From NCBI GenBank assembly GCA_023392185.1, contig JAEVZP010000220.1, positions 1 to 28,904 on the forward strand: a DNA stretch of 28,904 bases, read 5' to 3'. This document shows, one piece after another, positions 17,304-26,600 of this stretch. Numbering within the stretch: position 1 is the first letter of the stretch; the number at the start of each line of letters is the position of its first letter. The translations under genes and the position numbers were made by a program. The notes under the pieces were generated by a model, which saw only the letters and a list, made by a program, of their open reading frames with translations, ran no database searches and was not told the origin of the DNA. This DNA comes from Bacteroidota bacterium (GTDB lineage: Bacteria > Bacteroidota > Bacteroidia > Chitinophagales > Chitinophagaceae).

Positions 17304-18493
17304 TGAAAACCATTCAGGAAACGGCCCGGGAACTGGCGCCTCAGATCCGGCAGTTGCGGGAGTATATCCACAGCCACCCGGAGCTTTCCTTTGAAGAAAA
17401 GGAAACGGCCGCCTTTATTTCCGGAAAATTGCGGGAATGGGGCATTCCTTTTACCGGAGGCTGGGCCGGAACCGGAATCGTAGCCATTGTTGAAGGTAGA
17501 AATCCCGGAAAAACCTGCACTGCGGTGCGCGCCGAGCTGGATGCCCTGCCGATCGAGGAGGCCGGCACCGCCGCTTATGTTTCTCAAAACAAAGGCGTGA
17601 TGCACGCCTGCGGCCACGATGTACATATGGCCAGCCTGCTGGGCGTTGCCCGGATGCTGCAACTCCACAAAGACGAGTGGGAAGGCACGGCGAAGCTTAT
17701 CTTTCAGCCGGGTGAAGAAAAGCACCCCGGCGGCGGCTCACTTCTGCTGGCAGAAGGCGTGCTGCAAAACCCGCAGGTAGACCGCATTCTGGCGCTGCAC
17801 GTATATCCGCACCTGCCGGCGGGCGTGGTGGGTTTCCGGAGCGGACAGTATATGGCTTCCACCGATGAAATCCATATTACCATCCGGGGAAAAGGCGGCC
17901 ATGCGGCCCTGCCCCACCAGACCATCGACCCGGTAACGATTGCCGCCTATACGGTCGTAAACCTGCAACAACTGGTTTCGCGGCGCAGCAATCCGGTGGT
18001 GCCCTGTGTACTTTCTTTTGGGAAGATTGCCGGCGGAACAGTCAATAATGTTATCCCGGATACAGTAACGCTTTCCGGCACGCTGCGCACGATGGACGAA
18101 GGCTGGCGCGAAGAAGCCCACCGCCTTATCGCCGAAGTGGTGAATAGCACCTGCGCCGCCTGGGGCGCTACCGCCGACATCGAGATTCCAAAGGGCTATC
18201 CTTCCCTTTACAATAATCCGGAACTGACGAATACAGCACGGGCGCTGGCCGAAACCTATCTCGGTCCGCAAAACGTAAAGGAGCTTTCCCTGCGCATGAC
18301 GGCCGATGATTTTGCTTTTTACAGCCATGTCGTTCCGGGATGCTATTTCCGGTTGGGCACCGCCTCGGCCGACGGATCCTCCTGCACGGCTTCGGTCCAT
18401 ACCAACACGTTCGACATTGATCCTTCGGCCCTGGAAACCGGCGCGGGATTGATGACCTGGCTCGTCATGGAGCTGAACAAAGCAGCCATCTGA
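17300..18493 (+). CDS. M20-family metallo-amidohydrolase (N-acyl-amino acid amidohydrolase type)
   Basis: A 397-residue zinc or manganese peptidase/amidase of the M20D group, which removes acyl groups from N-acyl amino acids. No signal peptide is seen, so it is cytoplasmic. Visible metal and catalytic motifs are MHACGHDVHMASLLG (101-115, with C104, H106 and D107), QPGEEKHPGG (136-145, E139 catalytic and E140 metal-binding), LHVYP with H167, and a late SVHTNTFDID with H367. A dimerisation lid domain lies in the middle (about 185-300, IRGKGGHAALPHQTIDPVTIAA). The start overlaps the SPOR gene stop (ATGA), so the two are coupled. Exact substrate is unknown; hippurate, indole-acetyl amino acids and acetyl-diaminopimelate are candidates in this family. 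Confidence 0.92.
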   Translation: MMKTIQETARELAPQIRQLREYIHSHPELSFEEKETAAFISGKLREWGIPFTGGWAGTGIVAIVEGRNPGKTCTAVRAELDALPIEEAGTAAYVSQNKGVMHACGHDVHMASLLGVARMLQLHKDEWEGTAKLIFQPGEEKHPGGGSLLLAEGVLQNPQVDRILALHVYPHLPAGVVGFRSGQYMASTDEIHITIRGKGGHAALPHQTIDPVTIAAYTVVNLQQLVSRRSNPVVPCVLSFGKIAGGTVNNVIPDTVTLSGTLRTMDEGWREEAHRLIAEVVNSTCAAWGATADIEIPKGYPSLYNNPELTNTARALAETYLGPQNVKELSLRMTADDFAFYSHVVPGCYFRLGTASADGSSCTASVHTNTFDIDPSALETGAGLMTWLVMELNKAAI

Positions 18494-18555
18494 CCTTTCA
18501 CAAGGGGATTCATTCCGGAAAGGGAGCGATCTTCGGGAAAATTCAATTTTCCTCT

Positions 18556-19023
18556 ATGAGCACGCTTGGCTCCGACTTCAATCCGCTCTCGGTCCCCGGA
18601 CTGATTGACCTGCTGCTGGTAGAAAAGAAAGCCGAGGCGGCCACCCTTCTGACGGACCATACGAACGCTTCCCGAGCAGAAGCAGAAAGCTGGGTCAGCC
18701 GGTTTCCGGAAAATATAGGAAAGCTTACTAACAGCGAAACCATCCGTGCGACCCGGAAAAACGGCCGGATTGTGGTTACCTATTCCGGCAGCAACGGTCA
18801 GAAACAGGAAGTAGTCCCCGGCGAGCCACTCTGGGAATACGTAAAAAGCAGGATGCCCGATAATGAACTCCTGGAAGAAGCAGAAACGCAGTCTTATCCG
18901 GCAGGTGTGAACCCGGCGGCCCATTCTGTTTTTATCGAAAAAGACAACACCCGGTTGTGGTACTGGATTAAAATAACGGCTGTAGTGATGGCCTTTGTAG
19001 CGTTGTGGTATCTGACGCTGTAG
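18556..19023 (+). CDS. Hypothetical protein with C-terminal membrane anchor
   Basis: I do not recognise the family. The 155-residue product has a soluble N-terminal part starting MSTLGSDFNPLSVPGLIDLL and containing a helical segment rich in Ala, Glu and Lys. A short beta-like stretch follows (GRIVVTYSGSNGQKQEVVPGE, about 75-95; key pattern RIVVTYSG). The extreme C-terminus is a single membrane helix (WIKITAVVMAFVALWYLTL, 137-155) with no residues beyond it. This is a tail-anchor layout, with the bulk probably in the cytoplasm. One TTTCCGGAAA palindrome lies inside as FPEN. It follows the M20 gene by 62 bases and converges on the next gene. Confidence 0.75.
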   Translation: MSTLGSDFNPLSVPGLIDLLLVEKKAEAATLLTDHTNASRAEAESWVSRFPENIGKLTNSETIRATRKNGRIVVTYSGSNGQKQEVVPGEPLWEYVKSRMPDNELLEEAETQSYPAGVNPAAHSVFIEKDNTRLWYWIKITAVVMAFVALWYLTL

Positions 19024-19056
19024 AACACCATTGTCTTTTCATCTGAAGCGGCCTTT

Positions 19057-19557
19057 TTAAAAATAGCCCAGATGCACCTTGCTGTAGGGAGCGTATAAGA
19101 TATTGATTTCATCGCCCTGCCGCAGCAAGTGGTAGGCAGGCGCTTCGACCTCGATGCTGAGGCAGATCACTGAATTCAGATACAGGTGGAAACTTCCGTT
19201 CTGTGGCATATAAACTTTGCGCTCGACGGTGGCCTGCTCCACGATTTTCTCCCCGCCGCGCAGGTCGCGCCGAAGAGGCCAGACGGTGCGTCCATATTGC
19301 ACGCCGGCAATAAGCAGGCTGACCACCAGCAGCCAGAAAACGAGCAAAAAATACCGAAATACCGAAAAGACAGACGGATCGCCTTCATTGGCAGCGGCGA
19401 TCCACGCACCGGCAAAAGGAATGATAAAGCTCAGGATCATGCAGATCCGCAGCAGCTTATAAACTGAAGTCAGCTCCGCATCACGCCGTTCGCTTAAAAA
19501 CAGCGTTTCATCCTGCGTCAGCAGTTCAGTATAATAAGGAACCAGCGGGGCTTTCAT
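19057..19557 (-). CDS. Hypothetical two-helix membrane protein
   Basis: A 166-residue protein of unknown family. After a polar N-terminus (about 1-33) come two hydrophobic helices (about 34-55 and 66-88), which would form a hairpin in the inner membrane. The remainder (about 100-166) looks like a small beta domain: VERKVYMPQNGSFHLYLNS, then SIEVEAPAYHLLRQGDEINILYAPYSKVHLGY (cores RKVYMPQNG and GDEINILYAP). The GDEINILYAPYSK end resembles small beta-barrel domains in other membrane proteins, but this is only a resemblance. It starts 12 bases after the M32 carboxypeptidase stop on the same strand and is probably co-transcribed with it. Confidence 0.78.
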   Translation of the reverse strand: MKAPLVPYYTELLTQDETLFLSERRDAELTSVYKLLRICMILSFIIPFAGAWIAAANEGDPSVFSVFRYFLLVFWLLVVSLLIAGVQYGRTVWPLRRDLRGGEKIVEQATVERKVYMPQNGSFHLYLNSVICLSIEVEAPAYHLLRQGDEINILYAPYSKVHLGYF

Positions 19558-19569
19558 GGCTCTCGAAAG

Positions 19570-21072
19570 TTACGCTTTCCCAAACGTCACACCATAAACA
19601 TGTGCCATTTTATTTTGTAAATACCGGATGAAAGGTACGCTGCTCAGGCCGCTGCCGGTTATCCGCCGGCACAGCTCCTCTGAAGTAAAACGACGGCCAT
19701 ACTGATGGATATTTTCCCGCAGCCAGTAAAGCAGGGCGCTGAAATCCCCCTTTGAAAACTGCGCTTCCAGTTCCGGAATTTCATTGGACGCTTTTTCAAA
19801 AAACTGCGCGGCATAAAGCGAGCCTAAGGTATAAGTCGGGAAATAACCAAACGACCCGTGCGACCAGTGAACATCCTGCAAAACGCCCAGCCGGTCATTG
19901 GGTGGTGTAATGCCCAGGTATTTCTGATAGCCGGCTGCCCAGGCAGCCGGCAGGTCACGGGCCTCCAGATTTCCGGAAAAAATGGCTTTTTCGATCTCGT
20001 AGCGAATAGCCACATGGAAGTGATAGGTTAGTTCGTCGGCCTCAGTTCGGATGAGCGAAGGCGCCACCCGGTTGGCTGCCCGGAAAAAATCTTCCTCCGA
20101 ATAGCCGGCCAGCGATTCCCGGAAATGCGCCTGTAATTGTGGATAAAAAACCGACGCAAAAGCCCGGCTGCGGCCTACGTTGTTTTCCCAAAGACGACTT
20201 TGGCTTTCGTGGATGGAAAGGGAACAGGCCGCGCCGAGCGGCAGGCCGTACTGGGCCAGCGGCAGCCCCTGTTCATAGAGCGCATGACCGCCTTCGTGGA
20301 TAGAGCTCCACAGCATATAAGCCAGGTTCTTTTCGTCGGCGCGCGTGGTGATGCGGGCGTCTTCCGGACCAAAAGAAATCGAAAAAGGGTGCGCGGCATA
20401 ATCCTGTCTTCCGGCCTCAAAATCATAACCCATTTGCCGGAGCACCGCTTCGGTAAACCGGAACTGAATGTCTTTATCGAAATGGCCCCCAAACAGGGCA
20501 TCGCTCACCTGCGGCGTGGCTTCAATCTTCTCCAGCAGGGGCAACAGCGCTGCTTTCAGATTTTCGAAAACCGGATCCAGCATCGCTACTGTGGCCCCTT
20601 TTTCATAGTCGTCGAGCAGGGCATCATAGGGATGTTTTTCAAAACCATACAGCCGGGCCTGCTCCCGCTTCAGGTCGATCATCTGCTGCAAGGGCCCTTC
20701 GAAAATGGAAAAATCGTTGGACTCCTTCGCCTTTGTCCAGGCTTCAAAACAAAGCGTCGTTTGCAGCGAAAGGGCTTCCACAAACTGTGGGGACAGCTTG
20801 TGGGCTTTTTGGTAATCCTCCAGACTCCGCGCGATGTTGATCTGTTCTTCTTCCGAAAGACGATCGTCTGCTGTCAGCGTTTTCAGCAGCTGTGCGTAGC
20901 GCTCCGAAGTAAGTATTTCGTGGGCTGCTGTTGCCAGCGTAGCCAGCTGCCGGCCACGCAGCGCAAAGCCTTTGGGCGGCATATAGGTTTCCTGATCCCA
21001 GCTCAGGACCGCAGCGGCATTGTTGAAATCAGCGGCTTTTTGGGATAAGGCACGGTATTCGGCGTAGGACAT
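19570..21072 (-). CDS. M32-family (Taq-type) metallocarboxypeptidase
   Basis: A cytoplasmic zinc carboxypeptidase of 500 residues, the normal family length. The family removes C-terminal residues with broad specificity. The diagnostic motifs are present in order: SWDQETYMPPKG near the N-terminus (24-35), HPFSISFGPEDARITTR (228-244), the zinc site HEGGH (259-263, glutamate E260 catalytic) and HESQSRLWENNVGRS (288-302). The C-terminal GVLQDVHWSHGSFGYFPTYTLG (cores DVHWSHGSFGYFP and YTLG) is also typical. All key residues appear intact. It has its own 192-base upstream spacer with degenerate TAGGATTTAGG text. A TTTCCGGAAA palindrome sits inside as FSGN. Confidence 0.95.
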   Translation of the reverse strand: MSYAEYRALSQKAADFNNAAAVLSWDQETYMPPKGFALRGRQLATLATAAHEILTSERYAQLLKTLTADDRLSEEEQINIARSLEDYQKAHKLSPQFVEALSLQTTLCFEAWTKAKESNDFSIFEGPLQQMIDLKREQARLYGFEKHPYDALLDDYEKGATVAMLDPVFENLKAALLPLLEKIEATPQVSDALFGGHFDKDIQFRFTEAVLRQMGYDFEAGRQDYAAHPFSISFGPEDARITTRADEKNLAYMLWSSIHEGGHALYEQGLPLAQYGLPLGAACSLSIHESQSRLWENNVGRSRAFASVFYPQLQAHFRESLAGYSEEDFFRAANRVAPSLIRTEADELTYHFHVAIRYEIEKAIFSGNLEARDLPAAWAAGYQKYLGITPPNDRLGVLQDVHWSHGSFGYFPTYTLGSLYAAQFFEKASNEIPELEAQFSKGDFSALLYWLRENIHQYGRRFTSEELCRRITGSGLSSVPFIRYLQNKMAHVYGVTFGKA

Positions 21073-21264
21073 GAGTAGGATTTAGGATGTTAGGGATTGG
21101 GGCAATATCAGGTATCAGGACAAAAGAAAGGTATTCCGCAGGGGAAAATTGCAGGCGCCCTTCTCTAAACACGGAGCGGAAGAGCGCATCTGGCAGGCCG
21201 GGCCCTTCCGTTTGGCAACACCAACGGCTCCTGCCTGAACCCTATTTCTTAGTCCCTCTATTTA

Positions 21265-23520
21265 TTACAAATCAGTCGCTTCCAGCCGTTCTACCTTGCT
21301 GATGCCGCCTGATTCAATAAGCTTTTGGCTCAGCAGGTCAAGCTCTTCGCGGTCATGAACATACACCATGATGGTTCCTTCAAACACACCGTTGTGGCCA
21401 TCGATGCTGAGGCTGCGCATGTTCATTTTCAAATCGCCGGTAACCACGTTAGCAATTTTCTGAATTACGCCCACGTCGTCGAGGCCGGTCACGCGCACGC
21501 CGCACAAAAACGAAATCTCGTTGTTTTTGGCCCATTTGGTTTTCACCACCCGATGCCCATGCTGTGCCATCAGCCGGGCCGCATTCTTGCAATCCGTGCG
21601 GTGAATCTTCAGGCCTTCGCCCGGTGACTGAAACCCAAACACTTCATCGCCCGGAATCGGCTGACAGCAGTTGGCCGGTTTGTACAGGATTTTATCCTGC
21701 GTATCGCCAAAGATGACCACTTCTGCACCTTTGGGCGTCGCCAAAACGTCTTCCGGAATCAACTGCCGGCTGTCGAGGTTGGTTTCCTTTGCCGGCTGCA
21801 ACATGCGCTCGCCTTCGATCCGGAAATTCCGGAGTTCCCGCAGATCAAAATTGCCCACAGCCGCGCCATAGAACAGGTCGGTTGTGTCGGTCTTTTGGAA
21901 ATAGCCACACATCTCTGCGATGTTGGGCTTCGATAGCGGCACGCCAAGGCCTTCCAGCTTTTTTTCCAGAATATTTTTGCCCCGGACAGCAATCGTTCGC
22001 TTTTCTTCCTTGAGAAAAGCCTTGATTTTGGATTTAGCCTTGCCGGTCAGAACAAAGTCGAGCCATTCCGCATCGGGCTTTTGCTTTGCAGAAGTGATGA
22101 TCTCCACCTGATCGCCGCTTTTGAGCGGATGCGACATCGGCACAAGCCGGTAATTCACCTTGGCGCCAATGCAGTGCAGCCCCAGGTCGGAGTGGATATC
22201 AAAAGCAAAATCCAGCGCTGTAGCACCTTTGGGCAATACCCGCATATCGCCCTTCGGCGTATAAACGTAAATTTCTTCGGTGAAAAGATCCAGCTTCACG
22301 TCCTGCAAAAACTCCAGTGTATCGCCGTGTTCGGCCTGCAGAAGCAGTTCGCGAATGTTTTGGAGGAAGGAATCCAGCTTCGACTCCTGCGTATTGCCTT
22401 CTTTATAGCGCCAGTGGGCGGCCAGTCCTTTTTCGGCAATATCGTTCATGCGGGCCGAGCGGATCTGCACTTCCACCCAGCGACCGGCCGGGCCCATCAC
22501 TGTGGTGTGGAGCGCTTCATAACCGTTTCCTTTGGGCACCGAGATCCAGTCGCGCAGGCGCTCCGGCGAAGGGCGGTAGATGTTGGTTATCATCGAATAC
22601 ACCCGCCAGCAGTCCTGCCGTTCCCGCTCCGGCGGCGAGTTGAGGATAATGCGGATGGCAAACAGATCATAGACCTCCTCGAAGGTGACGTGCTTGGTGC
22701 GCATCTTTTCCCAGATGCTGTGAATCGCTTTGGGCCGGCCATAAATCTTAAAATCCAGCCCCTGTGCTTCGAGCATTTCGCGCAGCGGACGGATAAACTC
22801 GTTGATATACCGGTTGCGGTCGCGGTGGCTGTCTTTAAGCGCTTTGGATATTTCGTTGAACACCTCGGGCTGCACGTATTTCAGCGCCAGGTCTTCCAGT
22901 TCGCTTTTGATTTCGTAGAAACCCAGGCGGTGTGCCAGCGGCGCGTAGATATAGGTGGTTTCGGAGGCGATCTTCAGTTGCTTGTCGCGCGCCATACTGT
23001 CGAGGGTGCGCATGTTGTGCAGCCGATCGGCCAGCTTCACGAGAATAACGCGGGGATCTTCGGCCAGCGTCAGGAGGATTTTCCGGAAATTTTCGGCCTG
23101 GATGGTGGTGCTCGCCTGCAGGTCCACCACGTTGCTGATTTTGGTCAGCCCATCGATAATGCGGGCATAGCGAATGCCAAACTCCTGCTCGATATCGTCG
23201 AGCGTCAGTTCGGTGTCTTCCACTACATCATGCAGCAGGGCACAAATGGCGGAAGTCACGCCCAGGCCTATTTCCTCTACCACAATCTGCGCCACCGCAA
23301 TGGGGTGCAGGATATAAGGTTCACCGCTTTTACGGCGCATCTCGCTGTGGGCTTCTACCGCGATTTCAAACGCCCGGCGCAAAAGCTTTCGGTCGCCCGG
23401 CTTAATGCGGGGCTTCAGCGCACGCAGCAGCGCCCGGTATTGCCGTAAGATGAGTTTTTTTTCTTCTTCGGCATCCAGATTGTATATCTGGGCGTTTTTC
23501 AAAATAGTGGTACTGGCCAT
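21265..23520 (-). CDS. Long RelA/SpoT-family (p)ppGpp synthetase/hydrolase
   Basis: Makes and degrades the stringent-response alarmone (p)ppGpp. The 751-residue product has the full long-RSH layout. The HD hydrolase domain (about 45-200) includes H72 in LHPIAVA and H97-D98 in LLHDVVEDTEL, plus KLADRLHNMRTL, so hydrolase activity looks intact. The synthetase domain (about 255-370) has YGRPKAIHSIWEKM, YDLFAIRII, GYEALHTTV and EVQIRS. A TGS domain follows near 410-475 (IYVYTPKGDMRVLPKGATALDFAF; core VYTPKGDMRVLPKG), then a helical region, a Cys-Cys site (ANCCQPIPGDEV) and a C-terminal ACT domain (about 675-751). Both catalytic halves look competent, so a bifunctional Rel is the best call. The gene follows the PorW-like gene with a structured 90-base spacer. 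Confidence 0.95.
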   Translation of the reverse strand: MASTTILKNAQIYNLDAEEEKKLILRQYRALLRALKPRIKPGDRKLLRRAFEIAVEAHSEMRRKSGEPYILHPIAVAQIVVEEIGLGVTSAICALLHDVVEDTELTLDDIEQEFGIRYARIIDGLTKISNVVDLQASTTIQAENFRKILLTLAEDPRVILVKLADRLHNMRTLDSMARDKQLKIASETTYIYAPLAHRLGFYEIKSELEDLALKYVQPEVFNEISKALKDSHRDRNRYINEFIRPLREMLEAQGLDFKIYGRPKAIHSIWEKMRTKHVTFEEVYDLFAIRIILNSPPERERQDCWRVYSMITNIYRPSPERLRDWISVPKGNGYEALHTTVMGPAGRWVEVQIRSARMNDIAEKGLAAHWRYKEGNTQESKLDSFLQNIRELLLQAEHGDTLEFLQDVKLDLFTEEIYVYTPKGDMRVLPKGATALDFAFDIHSDLGLHCIGAKVNYRLVPMSHPLKSGDQVEIITSAKQKPDAEWLDFVLTGKAKSKIKAFLKEEKRTIAVRGKNILEKKLEGLGVPLSKPNIAEMCGYFQKTDTTDLFYGAAVGNFDLRELRNFRIEGERMLQPAKETNLDSRQLIPEDVLATPKGAEVVIFGDTQDKILYKPANCCQPIPGDEVFGFQSPGEGLKIHRTDCKNAARLMAQHGHRVVKTKWAKNNEISFLCGVRVTGLDDVGVIQKIANVVTGDLKMNMRSLSIDGHNGVFEGTIMVYVHDREELDLLSQKLIESGGISKVERLEATDL

Positions 23521-23533
23521 CGCTTAAAAATAA

Positions 23534-23579
23534 GGCAGGAAAGGAATTATTTCTCCTGCGCGCTTCATAAAATCCTGCC
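23534..23579 (-). promoter_or_regulatory. Terminator- or attenuator-like fold just before rel
   Basis: On the minus strand GGCAGGA (23579-23573) can pair with TCCTGCC (23540-23534) over 7 bp. An intervening GCAGGA can compete for the same 3' arm with a shorter loop. The 3' arm is followed by TTATTTTT, ending about 7 bases before the rel ATG. It may terminate the upstream PorW-like transcript or fold in the rel leader. Confidence 0.4.
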
Positions 23580-23610
23580 CGTGCTTTTTTGTGCCGGGCA
23601 ACCGCTTTTA

Positions 23611-26600
23611 CTACCGGTAATTTTTCTTGTAAAAGGCTTCGTAGGCAGCCAGGTTGCCGTCTGCATTCAGCTTGCGCAGGTTCTCCTCCGAGATCAAAAG
23701 CGTTTTCCGCTCAGATGCGCTAAACTCCCGGGTCAGCACTGCCGTTTTCCGGAAATTTTGCTCGTAGGCTTTGGCCTTGGCAGCCGTCGGGAACCCCTGA
23801 ACAAGGATGATTCCACCGCCGCCCGGCAGGTTCAGCACCTGGGTTTGCAGATCGTCCCCCGAAAAGCGCAGCGTATTCATATCGCCCAGCCCTGCTTTGA
23901 GGCCCATGACCCGTCCTTCCATTCTTTCAAAAGCAAAGGCAAAAGCATGTGGCGTAGCCGGCTTGTAGGAATAAGCTGCCGGCACCGGCAAGGCCGCCCG
24001 ACCGGCAGAGTCGGTTGGCAGCAAGGTCGTATTTGGGGAAAGGCTGCCCGGCAGAGCCGTTGTGCTGGCCGTGGGGCGAAGCGTGTCTTTGGCTTTTTCC
24101 TGCCGGATAAAGTCCTGAAGCGCCTGCGCCCACCCGCGCAACGAGTCATTAGTTGTCGTGGTGATAAACTTGCCAACCAGCGAGTCGGCCAGTGTAAAAT
24201 CGCGATTGCCGCTGAGGGCCATGATCTCCAGAATGCGGAAGCGCTCGGCCGTGCGCGTGTCCGACCATCGTTGCTGCCCATCGCGGCTGCGGCGCAGGGC
24301 ATCGGCAAAGGCCCGGCGCTGCACCAGGTTGTAGGTGTCTTCGTAGTAAGCACTCGACTCGACACTGCTCGTCATCAAAGGTCCCGCTTCGTCGTCGGCC
24401 GGGCGCACCCGCGCGGCATACGGACTGCGCGGATATTTATCGAGCAGCTGCTGCGACATCATCTGTGCCCTTTCGATCTGATTCTGACGCAGGTAGATGA
24501 GATAGCCCAGATACAGGGCTTCGTCCGGCGACTGCTGTTCCGGAAACCGGCGGTCCATATCGTCCAGCACTTTCATGGCGCGGGGATAGTCCTGAACATC
24601 CTGGGTATAGGCAGTAGCCAAGGCCAGCATGCCTTGTTGCAGGCGCAGGCGAACGGTTTCGCGCTCGGCTTGCGTTCTCGGAATTTGCGCCAGGAGGCTG
24701 GCTTCGGTGGGCATTCCAGAGGGGTTGGCTTCCTCCGGCGGAGTCCCCTGCTCACCGGCTGCCGGGTTCAACGGCTGCCCGTCGGACGTAGTTCCGGCAA
24801 GGTTCATGGTGTTTGCCGAAGCCCGCCGCCAGTTGTCAGTCAGCGTTCGGTTGCCCCATTTACGTCGGAAGTCGGTATAACCCTGTTGCAGGGTCGTAGC
24901 AGAGGCAAAATACCAGCTACCGCTACCTGTACCGCCCATATTGTTGCCTTCGTCGGTAGGCAGGGCCATGGTGTTGTTATCACCACCGCCGGCACGGTTC
25001 AGCGAGTCGGCTCTCTGGGCTGAAAGGGCTTTGAGGTATTTGCGCACTACGGCACGTTGCTCTTTTTCAGACAGGTTGGAAAGGGCCAGCAGGCTGTCCT
25101 GCGCAGCCACGATCCGGGCAGGGCCCGCCACCGTGGCCAGTGATTTGGCACGCTGTGCTGCTACATCGAAGGGCGCCTCTTTGACGGCGTCTTTTCCGGC
25201 CAGAAAAGCCGCACTGTCGTAGGCGCTCTGCGCCGGGTTATACAGTCCGTCGGCATAATATACATCGCCCAGTGCGAGGAAGGAAAGCGCTTTTTGGGAG
25301 CGGGTGGTTTTGGCAGCACGCAGGCTTTTGAGCAGGTAGTCGGCAGCCATCTCCCGGTTTCCGGAATTGGCGGCCACCCGACCCAGCACATAATAGACCT
25401 GTTCGTAGTAGGGGGCGTATTTGCTGTCTTTAAGCATTTTCCGCAGGGCCGCCACAGTTTCTTCCGAGGGCGCTCCGGAGGCCATTACACTGTATGCCCG
25501 GTTTTTGCGCGCCTGAAAGTCCATATCAATCCGGGGATTGAGGTCCACCACTTTGGCGAAGGCATTGGACGCTTCGTTGTATTTGCCTTGTTCCTGCAGC
25601 AACTGTCCGGCCAGGAAAGCCGCCCGTTGCCGCTGCCAGCCGGGCATTTTCCGGTCGTCGGCCACGGTCAGGAGCGGTCCGGGCGCTTCGCTCAGTTTGC
25701 GGGTGTGCAGCGCCAGGTTGGCTACTTCAATAGCGTAACGGCCTTTGAGTGTCTCGGGAAAATTGGGATCGTTGATCAGCAGGTCCAGTATGGATTCGGC
25801 TTCGCCATAACGGCCCGTTTGGGTATAGGTGCGCGCCAGCCACAGGAGGGCGTCGTTGTGCACCGATTGGTGTTTGAGCAAGCTAAGCGCCGACTTCTTT
25901 TCGTCCTGCAGGATAGAAGGCGTCTTGCCTCTTGGCGTGACATAGCCTTTGCGGCGGGCTTCTTCTTTTCGTTTCAGCTCCCGCAGGCTGATTACATAGC
26001 GGAAGGCAATGGCGGCATTATCGTAGTTGCCTTTATAATAGTAGGCCTGCCCCAGCAACAGGTACAACTCATCCGCCCAGTCGGTGCGGGGATCGTGGAT
26101 CTGAATACCGACAGATGTTTTCTGGATAATGGAATCCATATCGGCGAGCAGCAGCGTCGAGTCGATGTCCGGATTGAAAGGAAACAGGTCGAGCGGCTGG
26201 TCGTAATTATCTTTTTTGACGCGCAGCATATTGGCTTCGGCCTCCTCCATTTTTCGGTTGGCGTTGAAGTAATAATTGTAGTGCGTAAACAGGTTTTGGA
26301 TTTGCTTGCGCGGAATCCCCCAGCGTTTTTTGAGCATCGACTCGTTGCTCCATTTCTCCCGCTTCTTGGCAATCTTCAGGTTGAGGGCCAGCTCCAGCTT
26401 CTTTTCTTTAGCTTTCTCTTTTTCTTTGCTGTTTTTGGCTCGCTCCGCCCGCAGGGCCGCCAGCGAATCGGTGCGCTGCTTGCGCAGCGCGGTTAGCGAG
26501 TCGGTGGTGCGTTTGCGGATGGCCGTGAGCGAGTCGGTCGTTCTTTTGCGGGCGGCCGTCATGCTGTCAGCAATGGCCTTGCGGCTGGCACGGGCGCTGT

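Noticed and set aside
16129..18493. Idea that icd, deoC, the SPOR gene and the M20 gene form a functional pathway
   Set aside because: Tight packing is real, but the activities do not connect; simple co-transcription explains it.
20137..21048. Long plus-strand open frame opposite the M32 carboxypeptidase (similar ones lie opposite rel and the PorW-like gene)
   Set aside because: These are shadows caused by GC-rich codon use of real genes; they lack recognisable motifs and the opposite strand carries full family signatures.
21192..21235. Possible hairpin (GGCAGG ... CCTGCC with an inner CCGTTTGG/CCAACGG stem) after rel
   Set aside because: The stem has bulges and large internal loops and no T-run follows on the minus strand, so I could not support a terminator or an RNA gene.
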